DNA of 64,000 bases from CAMFLJ01 sp965279255 (GCA_965279255.1 OZ257146.1:806001-870000); one strand, 5' to 3'; positions 47,241 to 56,145 are shown, counted from the first letter of the stretch. The notes: generated by a model from the letters alone, not told the origin. Translations and numbers: made by a program.

Positions 47241-49550
47241 ATGAGCGTGATGGGGACCAGGGTCCAGCGACGTGAGGATCCCGCCTTCCTGACCGGGGCG
47301 AACAAGTACACGGCCGACCTCGACGACCCGCTGCTCGAGGGCGCCCTCCACGTGTTCTTCGTGCGCTCGACGATGGCCCACGCCACGCTCACCGACGTCG
47401 ACGTCTCCGAGGCCGCCGAGGTGCCCGGCGTCGTCGCGGTCTACACCGGCGCCGACACGTCCACCGCCGACGACCTCGGCCCCTTCGGCGTCGCCATCCC
47501 CGGCATGATCCCCGACGGCCTGGCCCGCCCCTGGATCGCCACCGACACGGTGCGCTTCGTCGGCGACGTGGTCGCGGTGATCGTGGCCGAGACCAAGGCC
47601 GCCGCCGAGGACGCGTCGGAGCTGGTCATCGTCGACTACGAGCCCCTCGACGTCGTGGTCGACCCCGTCGAGGCCGAGAAGGGCGAGGTCCTCCTCTTCC
47701 CGGAGCACGGCTCCAACGTCGCCCTCGAGGTGCCCTTCGGCCACACCGGCGACGAGCTGTTCGAGGGCTGCGAGGTCGTGGTCGACCGCACGATCACGAA
47801 CCAGCGCCTCGCCGTGTGCCCCCTCGAGCCCCGCGGCATCGCCGTGGCCTGGCACGAGGGCCGCCTCATCGCCTTCATCTCCACCCAGGCCCCGCACGGT
47901 GCCAAGGGCAAGCTCGCCGGCCTCTACGGCCTGGAGCCCGAGCAGGTCCGCGTGGTCGCCCCCGCCGTCGGCGGCGGCTTCGGCGCCAAGATCAACCTCC
48001 AGTCCGACGAGGCCCTCCTGCCGTGGATCGCTCGTCGCCTGGGCCGGCCGGTGCGCTGGGCCGAGACCCGGGGCGAGAGCATGCTCTCGATGCCCCACGG
48101 CCGGGCCCAGGTGCTGCGGGTCGAGATCGGTGGCAGCCGCGAGGGCAAGGTCGAGGCCTACCGCCTCACCGTGCTGCAGGACGCCGGCGCCTACCCGAGC
48201 ATGGGTGCGTTCCTGCCGTTCATGACCCGCACGATGGCCCCCGGCACCTACGACATCCCCAAGGTCGAGTGCAACGTCAAGGCCGTCATGACCAACACCA
48301 CCCCGATCGAGGCGTACCGCGGCGCCGGTCGCCCCGAGGCCACCGCCGCCGTCGAGCGGGCCTTCGACCTCTTCGCCGCCGAGATCGGCAAGGACCCCGT
48401 CGAGGTGCGGCGCAGGAACCTCATCGCCGGGGACGCCTTCCCGTTCACCACGCCCACCGGCGCGATCTACGACAGCGGCGACTACGCCAAGGCCCTCGAT
48501 CTCGCCCTCGAGGCCGCCGACTACACCGCCCTGCGGGCCGAGCAGGCCGCCCGTCGCGCCGCCGGCGACCCCGTGCAGCTCGGCATCGGCGTGTCGACCT
48601 ACGTCGAGATCACCGCCGGCCCCGCCGGGCAGAGCGAGTTCGCCAAGGTCGTGCTGCACCGTGACGGCTCCGTCGCCGTCTACACCGGCTCGTCGGCCCA
48701 TGGGCAGGGCCACAACACCGCCTGGGCCATGCTCGCCCACGAGCTCACCGGCATCCCGATGGAGCTGATCGACGTCATCGCCGGCGACACCGACCGGGTG
48801 TCCGAGGGCCACGGCACCTTCGGCTCCCGCTCGCTGCAGCTGGGTGGCTCCGCTGTCTGGACCGCCACCGAGCAGGTCGTCGAGAAGGCCCGCCAGGTCG
48901 CCGCCGAGCTGCTCGAGGCCAACCCGGCCGACGTCGTGCTCGACACCGACCGGGGCGAGTTCCACGTCGCCGGCTCACCGTCGGTCGCCAAGACGTGGGC
49001 CGAGGTCGGTGCCGCCGGCGACATCACCGGCCCGATCGGCGAGGCGCCCACCGGCCTGCCCATCGAGGTCGCCCTCAGCTTCACCGGCGAGAACGCCACG
49101 TTCCCGTTCGGGGCCCACGTGGCCGTGGTCGAGGTCGACACCGAGACCGGCCGCACCCGCCTCCGTCAGATCGTCACCTGCGACGACGCCGGCCGCATCC
49201 TCAACCCGATGCTCGTCGAGGGGCAGCGCCACGGCGGCATCGCCCAGGGCGTGGCCCAGGCCCTCTACGAGGAGGTCCTGTTCGACGAGGCCGGCAACCC
49301 GCAGACCGCCAACCTGGCCGACTACGCCTTCGTGTCGGCCGCCGAGCTCCCGAGCTTCGACCTCGTGCCGCTCGAGACGCCGTCGCCCGTGAACCCCATC
49401 GGGGCCAAGGGCATCGGCGAGTCCGGCTGCATCGGGTCCACCCCGGCCGTGCAGAGCGCCGTGCTCGACGCGCTCACGCCCTACGGCGTGGCCCACCTCG
49501 ACATGCCCCTCACCGCCGAGAAGGTGTGGCGGGCGGTCGCCGGCCTCTGA
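47241..49550 (+). CDS. Xanthine dehydrogenase/CO-dehydrogenase-family molybdopterin-binding large subunit (form II CoxL-like)
   Basis: This 769-residue molybdenum hydroxylase catalytic subunit has the molybdopterin segment VGGGFGAK at about residue 243. The form II signature AYRGAGR (not the AYXCSFR of true CO dehydrogenase) lies at about 358. SSAHGQGHNTAWA follows, and the catalytic glutamate is in GAKGIGESGCIGS (about 727). It needs the [2Fe-2S] and FAD subunits found at 58265-59550. ATG 47241 has GGGGAG about 9 nt upstream. A -10-like TAGCCT is at 47181-47186. It probably oxidises an organic substrate; which one is unknown. It lies directly after ftsB. Confidence 0.92.
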   Translation: MSVMGTRVQRREDPAFLTGANKYTADLDDPLLEGALHVFFVRSTMAHATLTDVDVSEAAEVPGVVAVYTGADTSTADDLGPFGVAIPGMIPDGLARPWIATDTVRFVGDVVAVIVAETKAAAEDASELVIVDYEPLDVVVDPVEAEKGEVLLFPEHGSNVALEVPFGHTGDELFEGCEVVVDRTITNQRLAVCPLEPRGIAVAWHEGRLIAFISTQAPHGAKGKLAGLYGLEPEQVRVVAPAVGGGFGAKINLQSDEALLPWIARRLGRPVRWAETRGESMLSMPHGRAQVLRVEIGGSREGKVEAYRLTVLQDAGAYPSMGAFLPFMTRTMAPGTYDIPKVECNVKAVMTNTTPIEAYRGAGRPEATAAVERAFDLFAAEIGKDPVEVRRRNLIAGDAFPFTTPTGAIYDSGDYAKALDLALEAADYTALRAEQAARRAAGDPVQLGIGVSTYVEITAGPAGQSEFAKVVLHRDGSVAVYTGSSAHGQGHNTAWAMLAHELTGIPMELIDVIAGDTDRVSEGHGTFGSRSLQLGGSAVWTATEQVVEKARQVAAELLEANPADVVLDTDRGEFHVAGSPSVAKTWAEVGAAGDITGPIGEAPTGLPIEVALSFTGENATFPFGAHVAVVEVDTETGRTRLRQIVTCDDAGRILNPMLVEGQRHGGIAQGVAQALYEEVLFDEAGNPQTANLADYAFVSAAELPSFDLVPLETPSPVNPIGAKGIGESGCIGSTPAVQSAVLDALTPYGVAHLDMPLTAEKVWRAVAGL

Positions 49551-49626
49551 TCTCGCTCGCTCCGACCCCGCCCACCCGGTCCGCCCGGGTTCGGGTGGGG
49601 GCGGGGCGCACTGCTACAACCATCCG

Positions 49627-50346
49627 ATGGCTTCGAAGCAGCGGTGGCAGAGCTCGGCACGATGGACCCTCATCGCGGTGGTCGGTGTGGTGGTCATCGG
49701 CGGGTTCGGCTTCTACTGGTTCTTCCTCCACGGAGACGCCCCGAAGCGGGCCGCGCTGCCCTCGCGCTCGGCGGCCACCACCGTGGCGCCGGGCACCCCG
49801 GTCGGCTCTCCCGACGGCACCTGGAAGCTCGTTCCCTCCGAGGGGATCTTCGTCGGCTACCGGGTGCAGGAGCAGTTCGCCGGTGAGTCGATCGAGAAGA
49901 CCGCCGTCGGTCGCACCATCGGCGTGACCGGCTCGATGACCATCGCCGGCGGGCAGGTCACCGCCGTCACCATCGAGGCCGACCTGACCCTGCTCAAGAG
50001 CGATCAGGGCCGGCGCGACGACTACATCAGGACCCGCGGCCTCGAGACCAACACCTACGGCACGGCCACGTTCGTCCTGGCCGAGCCCATCGCCCTGCCC
50101 GGCGACCTCGCCGCCGGCCAGGTCTTCGACCTCACCGCGGTGGGCGACCTCACGCTGCACGGGGTCACCAAGCGGGTCGAGCTGCCGCTGCAGGCCCAGT
50201 GGGACGGCAAGGTGATCGACATCGCCGGTGGCCTCACCATCGTGATGTCCGACTACGGGATGGAGCCTCCGTCGAACTCGATCGTGAGCGTCGCCGGTGA
50301 AGGGGAGCTCGAGCTGCAGGTGTCGTTCACCCGGGCGGCGGCCTGA
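49627..50346 (+). CDS. Membrane-anchored YceI-family lipocalin-like protein
   Basis: This 239-residue protein has one N-terminal membrane helix (about 13-34, WTLIAVVGVVVIGGFGFYWFF), then a YceI beta-barrel domain (about 60-238) facing outside. Family features are DGTWKLVPSEGIFVGYRV, DLTLLKSDQGRRDDYIRTRGLE, TATFVLAEPI and GDLTLHGVTKRVELPLQA. YceI proteins bind polyisoprenoids or other amphiphiles. It sits between the CoxL-like gene and pirin on the same strand, so a lipophilic cofactor or substrate for the molybdenum enzyme is conceivable, but this is inference. Confidence 0.88.
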   Translation: MASKQRWQSSARWTLIAVVGVVVIGGFGFYWFFLHGDAPKRAALPSRSAATTVAPGTPVGSPDGTWKLVPSEGIFVGYRVQEQFAGESIEKTAVGRTIGVTGSMTIAGGQVTAVTIEADLTLLKSDQGRRDDYIRTRGLETNTYGTATFVLAEPIALPGDLAAGQVFDLTAVGDLTLHGVTKRVELPLQAQWDGKVIDIAGGLTIVMSDYGMEPPSNSIVSVAGEGELELQVSFTRAAA

Positions 50347-50373
50347 GGGCCTGGCGACCGCACCGGGGAATAC

Positions 50374-50385
50374 TTGCGGCCGCAA
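50374..50385. promoter_or_regulatory. 12-bp perfect palindrome upstream of pirin
   Basis: TTGCGGCCGCAA lies 38 nt before the pirin start in a 77-nt intergenic gap. A perfect palindrome of TTGC...GCAA type is a plausible site for a dimeric MarR- or TetR-like regulator, none of which is adjacent. Confidence 0.35.
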
Positions 50386-50423
50386 TGATGTTGTGAGGGA
50401 TTGAACCGCAACAGGAGGCAGCG

Positions 50424-51146
50424 ATGACCACCGAGACACCCGCTCCCGTCGAGATCCGCCCGGCCACCGGTCGTCCCCACACCCAGATGGGCTGGCTCGA
50501 CTCGTGGCACAGCTTCAGCTTCGGCGGCCACTACGACCCGGCCAACACCCACCACGGGCTCCTGATGGTGAGCAACGACGACCGCGTGGCGCCGGCCAGT
50601 GGCTTCGGCATGCACCCGCACCGCGACATGGAGATCGTCACCTGGATGATCTCCGGTGAGGTCCAGCACCACGACACCGCCGGCAACTCCGGCCTCATCC
50701 GGCGGGGGATCGCCCAGCGCATGAGCGCCGGCACCGGCCTGCTCCACTCCGAGGAGAACCCCAGCCCCGACGTCGAGGCCCACTTCGTGCAGATGTGGGT
50801 GGTCCCCGACACCGAGGGCATCGACCCGGGCTACGAGCAGCAGGACGTCACCGACCTGCTCGAGGCCGGCGGCCTGGTGGCCGTGGCGGGCGGCACCGGC
50901 AGCGACGCCGTCATCCACATCAACCAGCGCGACGCCGTGCTGTGGGCCGGCTGGCTCAAGCCGGGCGAGGAGGTCCTGGTGCCCGACGCGCCCCACACCC
51001 ACGTGTTCGTGGCCGTCGGCTCGGCCGACCTCGAGGGCGGTGGCCCGCTCGGCGAGGGCGACGCCGCTCGCCTCACCGACGCCGGCTCGCCCCGGCTGGT
51101 GGCGGGCCCCGATGGCGCCGAGGTCCTGATCTGGGCCACCGCGTAG
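50424..51146 (+). CDS. Pirin-family protein (quercetinase-like bicupin)
   Basis: This 240-residue cupin protein has the metal-binding HPHRDMEIVTWMISGEVQHHD (about 55-75) and LLHSEENPSPDVEAHFVQMW of bacterial pirins and YhhW. The N-terminal cupin keeps His and Glu ligands; the C-terminal cupin is degenerate. Pirins can be metal-dependent quercetin dioxygenases or redox sensors. AGGAGG is 7 nt before the ATG. It precedes the MoxR ATPase by 37 nt, in one run of co-directional genes with the CoxL-like gene. A functional tie to the molybdenum enzyme is possible but unproven. Confidence 0.88.
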   Translation: MTTETPAPVEIRPATGRPHTQMGWLDSWHSFSFGGHYDPANTHHGLLMVSNDDRVAPASGFGMHPHRDMEIVTWMISGEVQHHDTAGNSGLIRRGIAQRMSAGTGLLHSEENPSPDVEAHFVQMWVVPDTEGIDPGYEQQDVTDLLEAGGLVAVAGGTGSDAVIHINQRDAVLWAGWLKPGEEVLVPDAPHTHVFVAVGSADLEGGGPLGEGDAARLTDAGSPRLVAGPDGAEVLIWATA

Positions 51147-51170
51147 GCGGGGCCGGGGTGCCGGCCCCGG

Positions 51171-51176
51171 TAACCT
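51171..51176 (+). promoter_or_regulatory. Candidate -10 element for leaderless moxR transcript
   Basis: TAACCT lies 7 nt before the GTG of the MoxR-type gene. There is no Shine-Dalgarno between, so the maturation genes may be expressed from their own leaderless promoter. Confidence 0.5.
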
Positions 51177-51183
51177 GCCGGCC

Positions 51184-52128
51184 GTGACCGACTCCCCCCG
51201 AACGGCCGCGCCCGCGGGCTCCGGCGCTCCCGCCGACGTCGCCGAGGTGGCTGCCGCCCTGGCCGCCGAGGGCTACCTCGCCGACGAGGGCCTGGCCACG
51301 TCGGTGTTCCTCGCGCTCACCCTCCGCCGGCCGCTGCTGCTGGAGGGCGAGCCCGGGGTCGGCAAGACCGAGGTCGCCAAGGTCCTCAGCCGCTGGACGG
51401 GCGGCGAGCTCATCCGCCTTCAGTGCTACGAGGGCCTCGATGCCTCCCAGGCGCTCTACGAGTGGGACTACTCCCGCCAGCTGCTGCACCTCCGGGCCGC
51501 CGAGGCCGCCGGTGCGGCCGGCACCGACCTCGAGGCCCTCGAGGACCAGCTCTACGACGAGCGCTTCCTCGTGCGCCGACCGCTGCTGCAGGCGATCGCC
51601 CACGGCGAGGGGCCCCCGCCGGTGCTGCTGGTCGACGAGGTCGACCGGGCCGACGACGAGTTCGAGGCCTTCCTGCTCGAGGTCCTGGCCGACTACTCGG
51701 TCACCGTCCCCGAGCTCGGCACGTTCCACGCCGACGTGCCTCCGGTGGTGATCATCACCTCCAACCGCACCCGCGACGTGCACGACGCGCTCAAGCGCCG
51801 TTGCCTCTACCACTGGGTCGAGCACCCCGACCTCGAGCGCGAGGTCGCCATCGTGCGGGCCCGCGTGCCCGAGGCCGGCGAGCAGCTCGCCCGCCAGGTC
51901 GCGGCCCTCACCGAGGCCCTGCGCAGCCTCGAGCTGTACAAGCCCCCGGGCGTGGCCGAGACCATCGACTGGGCCCTCGCCCTCAACGCCCTCGGCCGGG
52001 GCAGCATCGACCAGGCCACCGTGGCCGCCACGCTCGGCACGGTGCTCAAGTACCGCGAGGACGCCGACCGGGTCCGCCGCCACGGCCTCGACGAGCTCGT
52101 CGACACCGCCCGCACCCGGGCGGGCTGA
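51184..52128 (+). CDS. MoxR-family AAA+ ATPase (CoxD-like)
   Basis: This 314-residue AAA+ ATPase has Walker A LLEGEPGVGKTEVAKVL (about 54-70), Walker B PPVLLVDEVDRADDEFEAFL (about 143-162), sensor I IITSNRTRDVHDALKRRC and an arginine-finger region. CoxD-type MoxR ATPases work with CoxE VWA proteins to mature the molybdenum-copper or molybdenum-sulfur cofactor of large subunits. The VWA gene follows after 6 nt, confirming the MoxR-VWA pair. It has a GTG start without Shine-Dalgarno, with TAACCT 7 nt upstream. Confidence 0.93.
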   Translation: MTDSPRTAAPAGSGAPADVAEVAAALAAEGYLADEGLATSVFLALTLRRPLLLEGEPGVGKTEVAKVLSRWTGGELIRLQCYEGLDASQALYEWDYSRQLLHLRAAEAAGAAGTDLEALEDQLYDERFLVRRPLLQAIAHGEGPPPVLLVDEVDRADDEFEAFLLEVLADYSVTVPELGTFHADVPPVVIITSNRTRDVHDALKRRCLYHWVEHPDLEREVAIVRARVPEAGEQLARQVAALTEALRSLELYKPPGVAETIDWALALNALGRGSIDQATVAATLGTVLKYREDADRVRRHGLDELVDTARTRAG

Positions 52129-52134
52129 GGTCCG

Positions 52135-53322
52135 ATGGCTCCCACGCTCGCCGGGGTCGACGAGCCGGGCGCGGCCGTCCACGGCTTTCTCGCCGAGCTG
52201 CGCCGCGTCGGCGTGGCGGTGCCGGTGGGCAGCGCGCTGCTCTACGCCGAGGCGCTCGGCCGCCTGCAGGCCGAACCGGCGGCGCTCTACTGGGCGGGCC
52301 GGGCCACGCTCGTGCACCGGCCCGAGGAGATCGCCGCCTACGACGATGCCTTCGCCCGCTACTGGCTGGGTCGCCGGGCCGGCGTCGCTGCGGAACCGGT
52401 GCCCGAGGAGTCGGTCACCCTCGCCACCGACGACCCCGATGCACCGGAGCCTCCCGAGCCCGACGCGGCCGACGACGAGGATCCCGGGCCCGACCTCACG
52501 TTGCGCTTCAGCCGCACCGAGGTGCTGCGGGCACGGGACTTCGCCACCCTCGACGCGGGAGAGCAGGCCGAGGTGAACCGGCTCATGGCCGACCTGCGCA
52601 TGGCGGGTGCCCTCCAGCGCTCCCGCCGGCGTCAGCCGTCACGTCGCACCCGCGGCCGCCCCGACCTGCGGCGCACGGTGCGGGCGTCGCTGCGCACCGG
52701 CGGCGAACCGGTTCGCCGGCTCACCACGGTGGCGTCCGACCGTCCCCGCCGGGTCGTGCTGCTCGCCGACGTGAGCGGCTCGATGGAGCCCTACAGCCGT
52801 GCACTCGTGCGGTTCGCCCACGTGGCGGTGGCCGCCCGGGCCCGGGTCGAGGCCTTCACCCTCGGCACCCGCCTGACCCGCCTGACCCGGGAGCTGACCA
52901 CCCGCGACCCCGACCAGGCCCTGGCCCGGGCGGCGGCGGCGGTGCCCGACTGGTCCGGCGGCACCCGCCTCGGCGAGGCCCTGCGCCGCTTCAACGACCA
53001 GTGGGGCATGCGGGGCGTGGCCCGCGGCGCGGTCGTCGTGATCCTCTCCGACGGCTGGGACAGGGGCGAGCCCGAGGAGCTGGTCGAGCAGATGGCCCGG
53101 TTGCGGCGGGTGGCCCACCGCATCGTGTGGGTGAACCCGCTGAAGGCGTCGCCGGGCTACGAGCCCCTCGCGCGTGGGATGGCCGCGGCGTTACCCTTCG
53201 TCGACGAGTTCGTCGAGGGCCATTCGCTCGACTCGCTCGAGGAACTGGCCCGGATCATCTCCTCCGACGACCGAGGGACGAGGCCGAGTCGGAGCAGCCG
53301 GATGAAGGAGCCCGCCCCATGA
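52135..53322 (+). CDS. VWA-domain protein (CoxE-like)
   Basis: This 395-residue cytosolic partner of the MoxR ATPase has an N-terminal helical region (about 10-110), then an acidic stretch (about 100-125). A von Willebrand A domain follows, with the MIDAS motif LLADVSGSMEPYSRALV (about 205-221), the Thr ligand in WSGGTRLGEALRRF and the Asp in VVVILSDGWDRG. It is needed with CoxD for cofactor insertion in aerobic CO-dehydrogenase-type enzymes. The stop overlaps the start of the first XdhC gene (ATGA), so the two are translated together. Confidence 0.92.
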   Translation: MAPTLAGVDEPGAAVHGFLAELRRVGVAVPVGSALLYAEALGRLQAEPAALYWAGRATLVHRPEEIAAYDDAFARYWLGRRAGVAAEPVPEESVTLATDDPDAPEPPEPDAADDEDPGPDLTLRFSRTEVLRARDFATLDAGEQAEVNRLMADLRMAGALQRSRRRQPSRRTRGRPDLRRTVRASLRTGGEPVRRLTTVASDRPRRVVLLADVSGSMEPYSRALVRFAHVAVAARARVEAFTLGTRLTRLTRELTTRDPDQALARAAAAVPDWSGGTRLGEALRRFNDQWGMRGVARGAVVVILSDGWDRGEPEELVEQMARLRRVAHRIVWVNPLKASPGYEPLARGMAAALPFVDEFVEGHSLDSLEELARIISSDDRGTRPSRSSRMKEPAP

Positions 53323-53633
53323 AGGAGATCATGAACGACCTCGACCGCTGGCGGTCGCAGGGCAAGCGCGTGGCGCTGGCCCGGGTGGTCGACATCGAGG
53401 GGTCCGGGCCTCGCCTGCCCGGTGCGGCCATGGCCGTCGCCGACGACGGCGAGGTCGCCGGCTCGGTGTCCGGCGGGTGCGTCGAGGGTGCCGTGGTGGG
53501 CGAGGCCCTCGACATCCTCCAGACCGGCGACCGCCGCCTGGTCACCTTCGGCTACAGCGACGACGAGGCCTTCGCCGTGGGCCTCACCTGCGGGGGCACC
53601 ATCCACCTGTTCATCGAGCCCCTCGACTGGTGA
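53319..53633 (+). CDS. XdhC/CoxI-family small protein (N-terminal module only)
   Basis: This 104-residue protein equals the XdhC_CoxI N-terminal domain alone. It shows VVDIEGSGPRLPGAAMAV (about 23-40) and the conserved cysteine motif GSVSGGCVEGAVVGEAL (about 49-65), ending in LTCGGTIHLFIEPLDW. XdhC-type proteins bind the molybdenum cofactor and help sulfurate or insert it. The Rossmann part is encoded separately by the next gene, whose GTG comes 4 nt after this stop. The start overlaps the CoxE-like stop by 4 nt. Confidence 0.9.
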   Translation: MKEIMNDLDRWRSQGKRVALARVVDIEGSGPRLPGAAMAVADDGEVAGSVSGGCVEGAVVGEALDILQTGDRRLVTFGYSDDEAFAVGLTCGGTIHLFIEPLDW

Positions 53634-53637
53634 CCTC

Positions 53638-54426
53638 GTGACCGACTCCATCTACGAGACCTGGCACGCCGCCGTCGACGCCCATCGCCCCGTCGCCCTC
53701 GTCACGGTCGTCGAGGGCCCCGGCACCGGAGCGAAGCTCCTGGTGGGGGAGGGCATCGACACCATGGGCTCGCTCGGCAACGACGACCTCGACCGCGTGG
53801 TCGAGCGCGACGCCGTCGGCGAGCTGGCCTCCGGCACCAGTGGTGTCCGCCACTACGGGGCCCACGGCGAGGCCCGGGAGGACACCGTCTCGGTGTTCAT
53901 CGAGACCTTCGCCCCGCCGCCGCTCATGCTGATCTTCGGTGCGGTCGACTTCACCGCCGCGCTGGTGCGCATCGCCAAGGTGATGGGGTACCTCGTCACC
54001 GTGTGCGACGCCCGCGAGGTGTTCGCCACCAAGAAGCGGTTCCCGCAGGCCGACGAGGTCGTGGTCGACTGGCCCCACCGTCATCTGGCGGCGGTCGGCG
54101 ACCGGCTCGGCCCCCGCGATGCCGTCTGCGTGCTCACCCACGACCACAAGTTCGACGTGCCCGCCATCAAGGCGGCTCTCGCCACCGACGTGGGCTACCT
54201 CGGGGCGATGGGCAGCCGCCGCACCTGCGCCGAGCGGCTCGAGCGGCTCGAGGCCGACGGCGCCGACATGGCTGCGGTGCGCGCCCGCCTGCACGCCCCG
54301 ATCGGGCTCGACCTCGGCGGCCGCACGCCCGAGGAGACCGCCATCGCCATCTGCGCCGAGATCATCGCTGCCCGCACCGGCCGACCGTCGGCGTCGCTCT
54401 CGTCCACCGAGGGCGCCATCCACTGA
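53638..54426 (+). CDS. XdhC-family protein with Rossmann C-terminal domain
   Basis: This 262-residue protein has a degenerate XdhC_CoxI-like N-terminal half (about 1-95), lacking the SGGCVEG cysteine motif that the preceding gene has. Its XdhC Rossmann domain (about 98-240) shows LMLIFGAVDFTAALVRIAKVMG, VTVCDARE, CVLTHDHKFDVPAI and YLGAMGSRRTCAERL. Together the pair supplies what a normal XdhC has in one chain, for molybdenum cofactor loading of the CoxL-like enzyme. GTG 53638 follows the previous stop by 4 nt. It converges with the exporter gene. Confidence 0.9.
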   Translation: MTDSIYETWHAAVDAHRPVALVTVVEGPGTGAKLLVGEGIDTMGSLGNDDLDRVVERDAVGELASGTSGVRHYGAHGEAREDTVSVFIETFAPPPLMLIFGAVDFTAALVRIAKVMGYLVTVCDAREVFATKKRFPQADEVVVDWPHRHLAAVGDRLGPRDAVCVLTHDHKFDVPAIKAALATDVGYLGAMGSRRTCAERLERLEADGADMAAVRARLHAPIGLDLGGRTPEETAIAICAEIIAARTGRPSASLSSTEGAIH

Positions 54427-54461
54427 CGGCCGGCCGATGCGGGATGTCCCCCCTCGGCGCC

Positions 54462-56075
54462 TCAGACCCCGGCCGGCTCCGGCGAAGGCGCCAGCACCTC
54501 GATGCCGGCGCCTGCCGGCACGTCGCGTTCGGCGTGCTCACGGCTTCGGCTGGGGGTCCACACCAGGGCGAACAGGGCGGCGGCGAGGGACAGCCCGGCG
54601 CTGATCCACATGGCGGTGGACCATCCGTCGAGGAACGCGTTCCGAGCGGCATCCATCACCGCGGCCCCGGCCGGTCCCATCTGGGACGACACGGCGACGG
54701 CCCCGCCGATGCCGCCCTCCACCGCCGCTGCTGCGTCGGGGGGAAGGGCCGCGGTGGCGCCCGAGATGCTTGCGCTGTACGAGGCGCTCAGGACGCTGCC
54801 GATGAGCGCCATGCCGACGGCGCCACCGAACTCGCGAACGGTGTCGTTGAGGGCGGACGCCACGCCCTGCTCCTCGGCCGGGAGCGAGCTGGTGATGGCG
54901 GTGGTCGCCGGCGTCATGAGGATGCCGACGCCGGCGCCGAGCACGAGGAGGCCAGGGAGGATCGTGAGGTAGCCGGTGGTGCTGGCCATCACCGCCAGCA
55001 GGACCAGGCCTCCGGTCACCATGAGCGCACCACCGACGAACATCGCCCGCATGCCGACCCGCCGTGCGATGTGGGGCGCGAGGGTCGACATCGGCATCAT
55101 CACCGCCGCCATGGGCAGCAGGGACACCGCGGCCTGCACGGCCGAGTAGCCGAGGACGGCCTGGAGGAACTGCACCAGCACCAGGAACAGCGCCATCATG
55201 ATGGCGAAGACGACGAGCAGGCTCACCGAGCCGGCGGTCAGCATGCGGTTGCGGAAGACCCGCAGGTCGAGCAGCGGATGGTCCTGACGGAGCTCCCAGG
55301 CCACGAAGCCGATCAGCGCGGCCCCACCCAGGATCACCCCGGCGAGGGTGAGCGGTGCCGTCCAGCCCGCCTCCGGCCCCTCGTGGATGCCGAGCACCAG
55401 CCCGCCGAGGGCGACGGCGGACAGGATCGAGCCGACGGTGTCGAAGCGATGCTCGGCGTGCTCGTGGGAGTGGGGGACGAAGGGCAGGGTCACGGCGAGG
55501 GCGCCGAGGGCGAGGGCGATCGGCAGCGAGAACACCCATGGCCAGCTGGCGTTGTCGACGATGAGGGCCGAGCCCACCAGGCCGAGGATCCCGCCGGCGC
55601 CGGCGAAGCCGGCCCACACGCCGACGGCCCGGTCACGGTCCTCCACCGGGAAGCTCGAGGTGATGACCGAGAGGGTGGCCGGCATGATCATGGCGGCCGC
55701 CACCCCTGCGATGACGCGGGCGGCGAGCAGCGACGTCGTCCCACCGGCGAAGGCGGCGGCCAGGTTGGCGGCGATGAACACGACGAGCCCGGTGACGAGC
55801 ACCTTCTTGCGGCCCCAGCGGTCACCCACCGCGCCGATCGGCAGGAGCAGGGCGGCGAGGGCGATGGTGTAGCCGTTGATGATCCAGAGCAGGTCGCTCT
55901 GGGTGGCGCCCAGGTCGGCGGCGAGCGCGGCCTGGGCCACGTTCAGGCCCGAGACCGACGCGACGACGGCGACGAGCGCGGTGCACGCCGCCACGAGGAT
56001 GAGGGTGCGGCGCCGGGGGTCGACGACCTCGTCCTCGGCGATCGGTTCGTCGACCATAGGGGCGGGGGGTTCCAT
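54462..56075 (-). CDS. MFS drug/solute exporter, DHA2 (14-helix, EmrB/QacA) family
   Basis: This 537-residue major facilitator has about 14 membrane helices. Motif A is visible as GAVGDRWGRKKVLVTGL (about 86-102), motif C-like GFAGAGGILGLVGSALI follows helix 5, and the protein ends in a short charged tail. The DHA2 family exports drugs, dyes or metabolites by proton antiport. GAGGAG precedes ATG 56075. It is divergent from a TetR gene, with two 17-bp operator-like repeats between, so it is very likely repressed by that regulator. Confidence 0.92.
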   Translation of the reverse strand: MEPPAPMVDEPIAEDEVVDPRRRTLILVAACTALVAVVASVSGLNVAQAALAADLGATQSDLLWIINGYTIALAALLLPIGAVGDRWGRKKVLVTGLVVFIAANLAAAFAGGTTSLLAARVIAGVAAAMIMPATLSVITSSFPVEDRDRAVGVWAGFAGAGGILGLVGSALIVDNASWPWVFSLPIALALGALAVTLPFVPHSHEHAEHRFDTVGSILSAVALGGLVLGIHEGPEAGWTAPLTLAGVILGGAALIGFVAWELRQDHPLLDLRVFRNRMLTAGSVSLLVVFAIMMALFLVLVQFLQAVLGYSAVQAAVSLLPMAAVMMPMSTLAPHIARRVGMRAMFVGGALMVTGGLVLLAVMASTTGYLTILPGLLVLGAGVGILMTPATTAITSSLPAEEQGVASALNDTVREFGGAVGMALIGSVLSASYSASISGATAALPPDAAAAVEGGIGGAVAVSSQMGPAGAAVMDAARNAFLDGWSTAMWISAGLSLAAALFALVWTPSRSREHAERDVPAGAGIEVLAPSPEPAGV

Positions 56076-56104
56076 GGGTGCGCTCCTCGGCTCGGGGGTT
56101 CCAG

Positions 56105-56145
56105 TACGAAACGGTACCGTACTACTCGTACGAGACGGTATCGTA
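56105..56145. promoter_or_regulatory. Twin TetR operators in the MFS/tetR divergent region
   Basis: TACGAAACGGTACCGTA at 56105-56121 and TACGAGACGGTATCGTA at 56129-56145 are 17-bp repeats with starts 24 nt apart. Each has TACG/CGTA inverted ends, and the first contains the 10-bp palindrome ACGGTACCGT. This is a classic TetR-family arrangement that should control both divergent genes. Confidence 0.75.
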
